Shown here: positions 24,768 through 32,290 of the stretch, one piece after another
Layout: each line of letters starts with the position of its first letter
Numbering within the stretch: the stretch's first letter is position 1
Source of the DNA: Actinomycetota bacterium
GTDB taxonomy: Bacteria; Actinomycetota; Actinomycetes; Streptosporangiales; Streptosporangiaceae
Length of the DNA stretch: 32,290 bases
Assembly (NCBI GenBank): GCA_027314515.1
Contig: DAHVAR010000246.1
Span: 1-32,290 of the forward strand
Reading direction: 5' to 3'
Position numbers and translations under genes: made by a program
Notes under the pieces: generated by a model
Seen by the model: the letters and a program-made list of their open reading frames with translations, nothing else
Database searches by the model: none
What the model was told of the DNA's origin: nothing

Positions 24768-26536
24768 CAGATCTCCATCTCCCGGCGCGTCGCCGCGCGC
24801 TGCTCGTCTGCGCTGAACTCCGGGCCCAGCACGATCTCGTCGTTCGCCCGCCCGGCCGGCACCATCGGGAAGACGCCCTCCCGGTCGTGCGTCCGGAAGT
24901 CGACCACCACCGGCACGTCGGTTCTGGCGAGCGCCTTGTCCAGCACCGTGTCCACCTCGTCCGGCCGCTCGCAGCGCAACCCGACGCAGCCGTAGGCCTC
25001 GGCCAGCTTCACGTAGTCGGGGATCGCGGTACCGAGCTCGACCGAGGAATAGCGCTCGTCGTAGAACAGCTCCTGCCACTGCCTGACCATGCCGAGGAAG
25101 CCGTTGTTGAAGATCAGCACCTTGATCGGGATCTTCTCGATAGCGCAGGTGGCGAGCTCTTGCGCGGTCATCTGGAAGCAGCCGTCGCCGTCGATCGCCA
25201 CGACGAGCTCGCCCGGCCGGCCCACCTGCGCGCCCATCGCGGCCGGGACCGCGAAGCCCATCGTGCCCGCGCCGCCGGAGTTGATCCAGCTGCGCGGCCG
25301 CGTAAAGGAGTAGTGCTGGGCCGCGTGCATCTGGTGCTGGCCGACGCCCGCCACGATGATCGCCTCGCCGCCAGTCAGCGCGGACAGCCGCTCGGTCACG
25401 TACTGCGGCTTCAGCGGCCCATCGCTGTCCTGGGTGTAGCGCAGCGGGAACTGCCGCTTCCAGCTGTCGAGCACAGCCAGCCAGTCCGCGGTGCCGGCCA
25501 GCGGCTGCCTGCCGTCCGGGCCGTCCGGCAGGGCCGCGGCCACCGCGTCAGCCAGGGCCGCCATGGTGAGCCGCAGGTCACCGATGATCGCGACGTCCGC
25601 CGCCCGGTTCTTGCCGACCTCAGCCGGGTCGATGTCCGCATGCACGATCGTGGCCCGCGGGGCGAAGTCGGCCAGCCTGCCGGTGACCCGGTCGTCGAAC
25701 CGGGCACCGAGCGCGACCACGAGGTCCGCTTCCTGCAATGCGGCAACGGCCGGGTAGGTGCCATGCATGCCCGGCATCCCGAGAGCCAGCGGGTGAGCAT
25801 CGGGGAACGCGCCCCTGGCCATCAGCGTGGTCGTCACCGGTGCCTGGCAGAGCTCGGCCAGCCGGAGCAGGTCCGCGTGCGCATCGGACTTGATCACGCC
25901 GCCGCCGACATACAGCACCGGCCGGCGGGCCCGCACCAGCAGCGCGGCCGCGGCACTGATGGCGGTCAGGCTCGGCGGCCCCGGCACCTGGTAGCCGGGC
26001 AGGTCCATGACCGGTGGCCAGGACCACGGGCCGGTGGCCTGCTGAACGTCTTTGGGCACGTCGATGAGGACCGGGCCGGGTCGCCCGGTGGTGGCAACGT
26101 GGAACGCCTCGGCGATCGCGGCGGGGATCCGCGCCACGTCGGTGACCAGTTCGCTGTGCTTGGTAATCGGCAGCGTGATGCCCGTGATGTCGGCTTCCTG
26201 GAACGCGTCGCTGCCGATCAGGCTGGTTCCGACCTGCCCGGTGATCGCGACCATCGGCACCGAGTCCATGTAGGCGTCCGACAGCGCGGTGACCAGGTTG
26301 GTCGCGCCAGGGCCGCTGGTAGCCATGCAGACACCGGGCCGGCCGGTCGCCCACGCGTAACCTTCCGCCGCATGGCCGGCGCCCTGCTCATGCCGGACCA
26401 GGACATGCCGCAGCGACGACGACAGCAGCGGATCATAAGTCGGCAGGATGGTCCCGCCGGGAAGCCCGAAAACTACCTCGACACCCTGTTGCTCGAGGCT
26501 GCGGACGAGTGCCTGGGCTCCGGTGAGCTCTTGCAC
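24767..26536 (-). CDS. ilvB: Acetolactate synthase large (catalytic) subunit
   Basis: 589 residues. The catalytic Glu is in [15 protein letters not shown], and the thiamine-diphosphate/Mg motif runs from [12 protein letters not shown] to [13 protein letters not shown]. The FAD-binding middle domain is present. It makes acetolactate or acetohydroxybutyrate from pyruvate. The start is GTG with AAAGGAG six bases upstream. Upstream lie a leader peptide and an intrinsic terminator, so expression should respond to branched-chain aminoacyl-tRNA supply. Confidence 0.97.
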   Translation of the reverse strand: MQELTGAQALVRSLEQQGVEVVFGLPGGTILPTYDPLLSSSLRHVLVRHEQGAGHAAEGYAWATGRPGVCMATSGPGATNLVTALSDAYMDSVPMVAITGQVGTSLIGSDAFQEADITGITLPITKHSELVTDVARIPAAIAEAFHVATTGRPGPVLIDVPKDVQQATGPWSWPPVMDLPGYQVPGPPSLTAISAAAALLVRARRPVLYVGGGVIKSDAHADLLRLAELCQAPVTTTLMARGAFPDAHPLALGMPGMHGTYPAVAALQEADLVVALGARFDDRVTGRLADFAPRATIVHADIDPAEVGKNRAADVAIIGDLRLTMAALADAVAAALPDGPDGRQPLAGTADWLAVLDSWKRQFPLRYTQDSDGPLKPQYVTERLSALTGGEAIIVAGVGQHQMHAAQHYSFTRPRSWINSGGAGTMGFAVPAAMGAQVGRPGELVVAIDGDGCFQMTAQELATCAIEKIPIKVLIFNNGFLGMVRQWQELFYDERYSSVELGTAIPDYVKLAEAYGCVGLRCERPDEVDTVLDKALARTDVPVVVDFRTHDREGVFPMVPAGRANDEIVLGPEFSADEQRAATRREMEI

Positions 26537-26576
26537 GACTAGCTCCTTTTAGCTTGTGCCTGGTTTCCGGTCCAAC

Positions 26577-26608
26577 AAAAAACCTCCTTGCCGTCTGGCA
26601 GAGGAGGT
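26577..26608 (-). terminator. ilvB attenuator terminator
   Basis: In the minus-strand RNA, ACCUCCU pairs with AGGAGGU and the inner UGCC pairs with GGCA, giving an 11-bp stem with one bulge and a 4-nt loop. It is followed directly by a run of six U. It stands between the leader peptide and ilvB, as in classical attenuators. Confidence 0.85.
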
Positions 26609-26609
26609 A

Positions 26610-26640
26610 GTAGCGCGAGCCCGGAGCGGGTTCGCGCTAC
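26610..26640 (-). other. Leader-stop hairpin of the ilvB attenuator
   Basis: A 14-bp stem, with outer arms GTAGCGCGA and TCGCGCTAC, encloses a 3-nt loop. It includes the leader peptide's TAG stop. A ribosome stalled at the Leu/Ile codons just before it would alter its folding, so it is the likely pause or protector stem. Confidence 0.65.
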
Positions 26641-26696
26641 GTGATAATAAGTACGAGGTGCTGACGGAGGCTCACCGGTGATCCTGCCTGGCTCAT
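26637..26696 (-). CDS. ilvB leader peptide (19 aa)
   Basis: MSQAGSPVSLRQHLVLIIT ends in Leu-Val-Leu-Ile-Ile-Thr just before the TAG inside the first hairpin. A cluster of branched-chain codons at this place is what transcription attenuation of ilv operons requires. ATG at 26696 is one of two copies of the same ATGAGCCAG start context. No clear Shine-Dalgarno precedes it. A GTG start within the frame, giving a 12-residue peptide, is possible. Confidence 0.75.
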   Translation of the reverse strand: MSQAGSPVSLRQHLVLIIT

Positions 26697-26721
26697 GTGA
26701 TCTGGCTCATGTGAACTGGCT
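26688..26721. repeat. 14-bp tandem repeat covering the leader start
   Basis: CTGGCTCATGTGAW occurs twice (26688-26701, 26702-26715) and partly a third time. Each copy carries an ATG on the minus strand. The upstream copy encodes MSQIT and its TGA overlaps the ATG of the leader peptide. Confidence 0.75.
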
Positions 26722-26769
26722 TGCCCTGGCGTCCCGGTACGCGCTGCCCGGTGCACGCACTGCTCGGGA

Positions 26770-26806
26770 CCCGCCTCGTTGCGGGCGGCCCGCCTCATCG
26801 CGGGCA
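26770..26806. repeat. Two tandem CCCGC/GCGGG hairpins between leuD and the ilvB leader
   Basis: Two nearly identical ~17-bp units each hold CCCGC, a 6-nt loop and GCGGG. They may slow or end leuCD transcription before the ilvB promoter region, though there is no T-run. Confidence 0.4.
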
Positions 26807-26848
26807 CTGGCCGGTAGTTCGCCTGACCACCATACCGCATTGCCCGCG

Positions 26849-27454
26849 CTAGCCGCTGGCAGACCCGGATACTGACGGCAGATGCGCTGCCCGGCGCTGC
26901 TCGAAGACGGCGATCTCGTCCTCATGCCGCAGTGTGAGCCCGATGTCGTCCAGCCCCTCGAGCAGCCGCCACCGGGCATAGTCGGCAAGCTCGAACGGCT
27001 CGATCACCCCGCTGCCCACCGAGACGGTCCGCTCGGCCACGTCGACGACCACCTCGGCGTCTGGTGCCGCTGCCAGCGCGGCATCCAGCCGGGCAGCCGC
27101 CTCCTCGGTCACCTGCGCCGGCACCAGCCCGGAGCTGATCGCGTTGCCGCGGAAGATGTCGGCGAAGCTTGGTGCCACCACGGCCTGGAAGCCGTAGTCC
27201 TGCAGTGCCCAGACCGCGTGCTCACGGGACGAGCCGCAGCCGAAGTTGGATCCCGACAGCAGCACCCTGGCCCGGTCGGCGCCCGGCTGGTTCAGCGGGA
27301 ACTCCGGGTCAGCGCGCCAGGCCTCGAACAGGCCCGCGCCGAAGCCGGTCCGCTCGACCCGCTTCAGCCAGGCGGCCGGGATGATCTGATCGGTGTCCAC
27401 GTCACTGCGCTGAACCACCACGCCACGCCCGATGACCTGCCTAAGTCCGCTCAT
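26849..27454 (-). CDS. leuD: 3-isopropylmalate dehydratase small subunit
   Basis: 201 residues. DVDTDQIIPAAWLKR, then GSNFGCGSSREHAVWAL and FRGNAISSGLVP are the aconitase swivel-domain signatures that complete the active site with LeuC. ATG at 27454 lies 17 nt after the leuC stop. Together with LeuC it isomerises 2-isopropylmalate, and next to cimA presumably also citramalate. Confidence 0.96.
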   Translation of the reverse strand: MSGLRQVIGRGVVVQRSDVDTDQIIPAAWLKRVERTGFGAGLFEAWRADPEFPLNQPGADRARVLLSGSNFGCGSSREHAVWALQDYGFQAVVAPSFADIFRGNAISSGLVPAQVTEEAAARLDAALAAAPDAEVVVDVAERTVSVGSGVIEPFELADYARWRLLEGLDDIGLTLRHEDEIAVFEQRRAAHLPSVSGSASG

Positions 27455-27471
27455 CGAAAATCCCCGTTTCC

Positions 27472-28884
27472 TTAAAGGTCTGCCGGCGCGGCGAAGTGGC
27501 CGGCGATCGCTGTCGCCGCGGCGACGGCGGGCGAGACAAGGTGGGTGCGCCCGCCGGGGCCCTGGCGGCCTTCGAAGTTCCGGTTGCTGGTCGAGGCGGA
27601 GCGCTCGCCGGGTGCGAGGATGTCGCCGTTCATGCCCAGGCACATCGAGCACCCCGCTGACCGCCACTCGAAGCCGGCCTGCGCGAAGTCCTTGTCCAGC
27701 CCCTCCTGTTCAGCCTGCGCCCTGACCAGCGCCGAGCCGGGGACGACGAGCGCGCGAACGCCCGGGTGCACCTTCCGGCCGCGGATCACCGCCGCGGCGG
27801 CGCGCAGGTCCTCCAGCCGGCCGTTGGTGCAGGAGCCGATGAAGATCGTGTCTACCGCGATGTCCCGGATGGCCGTGCCTGGCTTCAGGTCCATGTAGGT
27901 CAGCGCCCGCTGCGCGGCCTGCCGGGCCGCTGGCGTGGCCGCCGAGTCCGGCTCCGGTACGACATCATCGATCGATACCGACTGCGCTGGGGTGGTGCCC
28001 CAGGTCACCGCCGGGCGCAGCGCACTGGCGTCGACCCGGATCTCCTTATCGAACTCCGCGCCGTCGTCGGTGGCCAGCGACCGCCAGTCGGCCAGCGCCC
28101 GCTCGAACGCGGCGCCCTTGGGTGCGTGCGGCCGGCCTTCCAGGTAAGCGAAGGTGGTGTCGTCGGGCGCGATCATCCCGGCCCGCGCCCCGCCCTCGAT
28201 GGACATGTTGCAGACCGTCATCCGGCCTTCCATCGTCAGGGCGCGGATGGCGGCACCGCGGTACTCGATGACTGATCCGGCGCCGCCGCCCACCCCGAGC
28301 GCGCGGATGATGCCGAGCACCAGGTCCTTGGCCGTGGAGCCGGCCGGCAACTCACCCTCGACCGTCACCGCCATCGCCTTCGGCTTCGCCTGCCGCAGCG
28401 TCTGGGTGGCAAGCACATGCTCGACTTCGGTAGTGCCGATGCCGAAGGCCAGCGCGCCGAACGCGCCATGGGTCGAGGTGTGGCTGTCACCGCAGACCAC
28501 GGTCATACCGGGCTGGGTGAGGCCGAGCTGCGGGCCGATCACGTGCACGATGCCCTGCTGGCTGCTGCCGAGGCCGTGCAGGGTGATCCCGTGCTGCGCG
28601 CAGTTGGCGCGCAGCCGGGCTATCTGCTCGGCCGCGAGCGGGTCGGCGATGACGCCGTCACCGGTGACCGGGTCGAGCCCGGTCGTCGGGACGTCATGAT
28701 CCATGGTGGCGACGGTCAGGTCCGGCCGCCGCACCCGGCGGCCGGCAAGTGCCAGGCCCTCGAACGCCTGCGGCGAGGTGACCTCGTGAACCAGGTGCAG
28801 GTCAATGTAGAGCAGCGGAGGCTCGCCGTCAGGGCTAGCCACGACGTGGCGGTCCCAGACCTTGTCAAACAGGCGTGCTGTCAT
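27472..28884 (-). CDS. leuC: 3-isopropylmalate dehydratase large subunit
   Basis: 470 residues from ATG 28884, the family start ([15 protein letters not shown]); a longer frame adds 19 residues without similarity. The 4Fe-4S ligands are in [13 protein letters not shown] and the Cys-x-x-Cys of [35 protein letters not shown] is also diagnostic. It is divergent from the NdgR-like regulator across 132 bp containing a palindrome, so it is probably regulated by it. Confidence 0.97.
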   Translation of the reverse strand: MTARLFDKVWDRHVVASPDGEPPLLYIDLHLVHEVTSPQAFEGLALAGRRVRRPDLTVATMDHDVPTTGLDPVTGDGVIADPLAAEQIARLRANCAQHGITLHGLGSSQQGIVHVIGPQLGLTQPGMTVVCGDSHTSTHGAFGALAFGIGTTEVEHVLATQTLRQAKPKAMAVTVEGELPAGSTAKDLVLGIIRALGVGGGAGSVIEYRGAAIRALTMEGRMTVCNMSIEGGARAGMIAPDDTTFAYLEGRPHAPKGAAFERALADWRSLATDDGAEFDKEIRVDASALRPAVTWGTTPAQSVSIDDVVPEPDSAATPAARQAAQRALTYMDLKPGTAIRDIAVDTIFIGSCTNGRLEDLRAAAAVIRGRKVHPGVRALVVPGSALVRAQAEQEGLDKDFAQAGFEWRSAGCSMCLGMNGDILAPGERSASTSNRNFEGRQGPGGRTHLVSPAVAAATAIAGHFAAPADL

Positions 28885-28986
28885 GTCCGTCTCGATCCTT
28901 CGCGCGACCGGGGCCGGATGCCGGACCCGATGGCGGGCCAAGCCTGGCCTCGTCCTGACGTTGTCGCTCAGTTACCCGTGGCATTG

Positions 28987-29001
28987 TCTCAAATATTGAG
29001 A
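28987..29001. promoter_or_regulatory. Palindromic operator between leuC and the IclR regulator
   Basis: TCTCAAATATTGAGA has perfect 6-bp arms around ATA. It lies immediately upstream of a TACGCT -10 (29002-29007) for the regulator and about 100 bp from the leuC start. It is A/T-rich against a G/C background and fits the palindromes bound by IclR-family proteins. Confidence 0.65.
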
Positions 29002-29007
29002 TACGCT
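29002..29007 (+). promoter_or_regulatory. -10 element of the IclR regulator gene
   Basis: TACGCT fits TANNNT and lies nine bases before the ATG at 29017, which predicts a leader of only a few bases. It abuts the palindrome, so autoregulation is likely. Confidence 0.45.
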
Positions 29008-29016
29008 GTTCGGATC

Positions 29017-29826
29017 ATGGACAGCATACAGCACCCTGAGCCCGGCGCTAGCCGGGTCACCGGAGTTGGCGTGCTTGACCGCTGCGTCACCCTGCTCGAC
29101 CTGCTGTCCGGCGGGCCCCGGTCGCTGCGCTGGCTGGCCGAGACCAGCAACCTGCCCCGGCCGACCGCGCACCGGCTGCTGGTCGCGCTCGAGGCGCACC
29201 GGCTCGTTGCCAGGGACCCTGCCGCTGGCCCGGCGGCTGCCGCCTTCCGCCTCGGGCCGCGGCTGACCGAGCTCGCGGCGGTGGCCGGCCCGGAACTTGA
29301 CCTGGCCAGCCTGGCCGGTCCGGTACTGGACCGGCTGCACCGCGAAACTGGCGAGAGCGTCCAGCTCTACGTACGGTCCGGCGATCACCGGCTGTGCATC
29401 GCCGCCAGGGACGCGGGCACTGGCCTGCGCGATAGCGTCCCGGTCGGCGCGCTGCTCCCGCTCGAGGCGGGCTCTGGCGGCAAGGTGCTGCTGGCCTGGG
29501 CACCCGGCGTTGCGGCCGGTGCAGGCAACGCAGCCGGTGCGGGCAACGCGGCCGGTGCAGGCAACGCGGCCAGTGCCGATGCAGCGGTGCCGCGGCAGGC
29601 CGAGATTGCCGCCGTGCGCGGCCGTGGCTGGGCCGCCAGCGTGGCCGAGCGGGAGCCTGGCGTCGCCAGCGTGAGCGCCCCGGTGCTACGCGACGGAGCG
29701 CTGCTCGCCGCCCTGTGCGTGTCCGGCCCGGTCAGCCGGCTCGGGCAGGCGCCTGGCCGCAAGCTCAGCGGCCCGGTCGCACGGGCCGCTGCCGACCTGT
29801 CACGGCAGCTCACCGAGCAGGCCTGA
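29017..29826 (+). CDS. ndgR: IclR-family regulator, NdgR-like
   Basis: 269 residues. The N-terminal winged helix (GVGVLDRCVTLLDLL, LAETSNLPRPTAHRLLVALEAHRLVAR) and the effector domain (GESVQLYVRSGDHRLCIAARDAGTGLRDSVPVGALLPL, REPGVASVSAPV) match NdgR, the actinobacterial regulator encoded divergent from leuCD that controls branched-chain amino-acid genes. ATG at 29017 matches the family length; the longer open frame runs back through antisense leuC. An Ala/Gly/Asn repeat tract (three 18-bp units) replaces a normally helical segment after LLAWAP. It probably controls leuCD through the palindrome upstream. Confidence 0.85.
   Translation: MDSIQHPEPGASRVTGVGVLDRCVTLLDLLSGGPRSLRWLAETSNLPRPTAHRLLVALEAHRLVARDPAAGPAAAAFRLGPRLTELAAVAGPELDLASLAGPVLDRLHRETGESVQLYVRSGDHRLCIAARDAGTGLRDSVPVGALLPLEAGSGGKVLLAWAPGVAAGAGNAAGAGNAAGAGNAASADAAVPRQAEIAAVRGRGWAASVAEREPGVASVSAPVLRDGALLAALCVSGPVSRLGQAPGRKLSGPVARAAADLSRQLTEQA
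29521..29574. repeat. 18-bp in-frame tandem repeat in the IclR gene
   Basis: Three units of GCRGGCAACGCRGCCRGT encode AGNAAG repeats inside the effector domain. Confidence 0.8.
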
Positions 29827-29827
29827 G

Positions 29828-30547
29828 CTAGCCCGCTCCCTCCGCCACCGGCTCCCCCGCGCCCGACCCCCCAGCGCCCGTTTCCCCCGCTACTGTCAGG
29901 ATCGCGGCCGCGACCTCCGCGGGGCGGGTGACGATGTCGAGGTGCGCGCCCGGCAGCCTGGCGACCGGCCAGCCGCTCGCCGCAGCCCTCGCGGCCTGTG
30001 CCGCGTAGGCCTCGCTCAGCAGTACATAGCCGCACCGCGTGCTGGCCCACCCGGCCGGAACCGGCACGCGAGATTCGAAGTACGACAGCGGAAGCGCTGG
30101 CATCTCGGCGCAGACGAGCCCGCGCGCCTGGTCGTCCGGGATCAGCTCACGCATGCTGTCCGGCCCGAACCAGCGCGACCACGGCGGCAGGATCCCGCCG
30201 CTGGCCAGCCCTCGCAGAAAGGCCAGGAACTCATCCGGCACCACCGTGGTCTCACCCGCCTCCGGCGGTATGTCGGCGTCCACGAAAACCAGCGCCTGCG
30301 CCCGGAGGCGGACCGCGATGCGCGGCAGCAGCGGCCCGGCACCGCTGTGGCCGACGAGGACCGGGTGGCCAGGTCCGGTCGCCAGCGCAGCGACAGCGCC
30401 GACGAAGCCGGCCCAGCCCAGCGCGGTCGCGGCCGGCGGGACCGCCGGGACGGTGACCCGGTGGCCGCGCGCAGCAAGCTCAGCGGCGACCCAGCGCCAG
30501 GTGCTCGGGCCGGTGACCGGGCTGTGCACTAGGACTAAAGCTGCCAT
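29828..30547 (-). CDS. Alpha/beta hydrolase
   Basis: 239 residues. The first strand ALVLVHSP leads to an oxyanion region, and the nucleophile is the Ser in VGHSGAGPL. The acid is probably the Asp in FVDADIP or a later one, and the His is in PGAHLDIV near the C-terminus. The Gly/Ala/Glu-rich C-terminal tail is not part of the fold. ATG at 30547 gives the compact family start; the longer frame adds 27 residues. Convergent with the IclR gene with one base between the stops. Substrate unknown. Confidence 0.8.
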   Translation of the reverse strand: MAALVLVHSPVTGPSTWRWVAAELAARGHRVTVPAVPPAATALGWAGFVGAVAALATGPGHPVLVGHSGAGPLLPRIAVRLRAQALVFVDADIPPEAGETTVVPDEFLAFLRGLASGGILPPWSRWFGPDSMRELIPDDQARGLVCAEMPALPLSYFESRVPVPAGWASTRCGYVLLSEAYAAQAARAAASGWPVARLPGAHLDIVTRPAEVAAAILTVAGETGAGGSGAGEPVAEGAG

Positions 30548-30785
30548 CGCCACATCCTGCCGGTGACTGATGCACCTTGGGAATGCTGCGGCGCACTTGT
30601 TCTGGGCGGTCTCAAGCGACCGAAGCAATTCAGGCCGGTGCTGCCTGGCTCGGGCGCTAGGGCTTGGGCGGGTTAGGCCGTGAAATTTGAGTCAAGTCTG
30701 GTGCTCTCGGCCGGCCGGACCGCGATACGCGACCAGAAGGTCACCGAACTCCCTACCTCGAGGGACGGGCGTGCACCCGTGGCTG

Positions 30786-31354
30786 TTACCAGGGACCCGA
30801 CAGGTCGATCTCGACCGGGAACGGCACGGTGGACTTGACCAGCCCGGTGAATACCTCACCATCCCGGTACCGCCTGCTCGCAGAATCCAGCAGGTAAACA
30901 TATACGACCGGGATGCCGGCCAGGGTTAGTTCCACGCGCCAGTAGAAGGGAACGCCAGAACGCGCGTACTGGTCGAACTTCACGATCCGGTCGGTGGTCT
31001 CCGAGCCCGGCGAGACGATCTCGACAACTAGCAATACGTGTTCTGGCAGGGTGGGCGATATGTCGATGGTGTCAGCCCGGTATACGACGACATCAGGACG
31101 GCGGTTAGTCAGCGGTACGTCCTGCAACCGGACATCAAAGTCGGTGTCGGCGTTCCAGCCCGGTCCGGCCGCAGCATCGAGGGCGTCGCGAGAATCCGGG
31201 CGAGGCGGTTGTGCCGCTTCGATGCTCTTGGGCTCACGACGATCATCCCGTCCACGATCTCGATGCCCGCGCACTGCTCCTCAGACCACGACTCGTACTC
31301 CGCTGCGGTGATCTGCGAGTGCATCCACTCCGGAGCGATCATGTCCACGCTCAT
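30786..31354 (-). pseudogene. Uma2-family (DUF820) PD-(D/E)XK nuclease, frameshifted
   Basis: The N-terminal part from ATG 31354 reads MSVDMIAPEWMHSQI and then GIEIVDGMIVVSPRASKRHNRLARIL. The C-terminal part in another frame reads LDAAAGPGW, RPDVVVYR, VVEIVSPGSETTDR and K-FDQYARSGVPFYW, with the Asp, Glu and Lys of the nuclease core. The two halves join at about 31183-31190 with one frameshift. Restoring the frame would give a normal ~190-residue protein. Genomic Uma2 genes are often multicopy and mobile-like. A sequencing error cannot be excluded. Confidence 0.75.
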
Positions 31355-31480
31355 GCGATACCCCCTGAGCCCTCGATAGGTCGCGCAAGCGAGCATCGTT
31401 ATCGTATCGGGCCGGTCCCTGCCGCGATGCGGCGACAAGCGCGCGGAGGCTCAGGCTGAGGCCGGCGTCCGGCGGGGCTT

Positions 31481-32290
31481 TCAGGTGACGGGCTCGGGGT
31501 GACCGCCCAGGTCCCGCAAGAATTCGATCAGGCCGGCGAAATACGTTGCCTGGTCGTCGTACATGGCCAGATGGCTGCCCTCCGGGCAGTGCAGGTACCG
31601 GCCCCGAGGCAGCAAGCTCGCCATCATTTCCATGTGCGCAGGGTCCATCGTGTCGTAGCTGGCCCCGATAACCAGCGTCGGCACCTCGATCAGCGGCAGG
31701 TCAGATGTCCGCTCCCAGGCGGCCAGCTTGGCGTCGGGGCTGATGCCCAGTTCGCTCGGGCCCTGCATGGACACGTAGATCGCCGGGTTGATGTGCGCGA
31801 AGCCGCGCTGCACCGGGTCAGGCCAGTCCGCGGCCGGCATGCGCAGGACGTGGTGGACGTAGTGCTGCTCGAGCAGGAGTTCAAGGTAACGCGGATTATC
31901 GGTATCCCCGTTGGCCTCCATCGACTTGATGTCGGCCAGTGCGGCCTGGTCCATGGCAGGCATCAGGACCTGCTCGGCGTAAGCGTTGTATGCCGGGACG
32001 CTCGACATCATGTTGGAGATGACCAGCCCCCGCAGGTGCTGCTGGTGCGCGAGCGCGTACTCGATCGCCAGGATCCCGCCCCAGGACTGTCCGTACAGCA
32101 CGAAGTTGTCGCGGCTCAGGCCGAGCGCACGGCGAACCTGCTCGACCTCATCGACGAACCGGTCGACCTCCCACAATGACGGGTCGTCCGGCTGGTCACT
32201 GAAACCCGACCCAAGCTGGTCGTAGTAGTAATACTCGATCCCCGCGGCCGGCAGGTAGCTGTCACAGGCCTCCAGGTACTCGTGCGTCGA
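31481..32290 (-). CDS. Proline-iminopeptidase-like alpha/beta hydrolase (5' end beyond window)
   Basis: The frame stays open to the window edge, so at least 269 codons are present and the true start is outside. The nucleophile is the Ser in LYGQSWGGILA, with the acid in GASYDTMDP and the His in CPEGSHLAMYDD. The cap domain between them (EQHYVHHVLRMPAADWPDPVQRGFA region) is typical of S33 proline iminopeptidases and related amidases, which remove N-terminal Pro from peptides or cleave other small amides. Upstream DQLGSGFSDQP holds the family's oxyanion-side motif. Substrate not certain. Confidence 0.85.
   Translation of the reverse strand, partial: STHEYLEACDSYLPAAGIEYYYYDQLGSGFSDQPDDPSLWEVDRFVDEVEQVRRALGLSRDNFVLYGQSWGGILAIEYALAHQQHLRGLVISNMMSSVPAYNAYAEQVLMPAMDQAALADIKSMEANGDTDNPRYLELLLEQHYVHHVLRMPAADWPDPVQRGFAHINPAIYVSMQGPSELGISPDAKLAAWERTSDLPLIEVPTLVIGASYDTMDPAHMEMMASLLPRGRYLHCPEGSHLAMYDDQATYFAGLIEFLRDLGGHPEPVT

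Noticed and set aside
26577-26700. T-box riboswitch upstream of ilvB
   Set aside because: I could not find the T-box core sequence; the Leu/Val/Ile-rich leader peptide with terminator explains the region better.

Overview
The window is very GC-rich DNA with strong G/C bias at third codon positions, many GTG starts and ATGA/TGATG gene overlaps. Together with an NdgR-like IclR regulator divergent from leuCD, a BlaI/M56 pair, a PadR/membrane-protein pair and an ISL3-type transposase remnant, this points to a mycelial-type actinobacterium (Actinomycetota). I cannot name the genus from sequence alone. No rRNA, tRNA, CRISPR array or origin was seen.

Layout. 1-1.5 kb (+): a UbiE/MenG-like methyltransferase translationally coupled to a membrane protein with weak UbiA-like features. 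1.6-4.3 kb: a membrane-anchored Nudix-like protein (-) divergent from an APH-fold kinase (+). 4.3-5.28 kb: a graveyard holding a 42-codon stump of a VOC-fold gene followed by a frameshifted, 3'-truncated ISL3 transposase. 5.3-10.9 kb (-): a large LPG-synthase-TM protein with an internal degenerate kinase-like segment, a PadR regulator overlapping its membrane-protein partner, a histidine-bearing membrane protein and a 50-residue membrane peptide. 10.9-16.5 kb: a cytosine deaminase (codA, +), a DedA-family membrane protein (+), a BlaI repressor with an M56 protease (-), and an NCS1 cytosine/purine-type permease (-). 16.6-18.6 kb: a membrane-anchored GH12 glycosidase (+) and a conserved membrane protein (-).

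18.7-28.9 kb (-) is a branched-chain amino-acid cluster. In transcription order it reads leuC, leuD, ilvB leader peptide and attenuator, ilvB, ilvN, ilvC, leuB, cimA, ilvD. The ilvB-to-ilvD genes are mostly joined by 1-4 nt overlaps. An NdgR-like IclR regulator (+) faces leuC across a palindrome. CimA (citramalate synthase), LeuCD, LeuB, IlvBN, IlvC and IlvD cover isoleucine synthesis from pyruvate and acetyl-CoA without threonine, and valine synthesis up to its 2-keto acid. The transaminase (ilvE) and leuA are not in the window.

29.8-32.3 kb (-): an alpha/beta hydrolase, a frameshifted Uma2-family nuclease, and the 3' part of a proline-iminopeptidase-like hydrolase cut by the window edge.

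The most interesting regulatory signal is a 14-bp dyad, CTACAANCNTGTAG, found at only two places. One lies upstream of blaI, overlapping a good -10 element. The other lies upstream of the dedA-family gene, overlapping the codA stop codon. It predicts a small BlaI regulon linking a BlaI/M56 sensor pair with a DedA membrane protein. A second notable point is that the CodA protein naturally carries Ser at the position of E. coli CodA Asp314, a known specificity residue.
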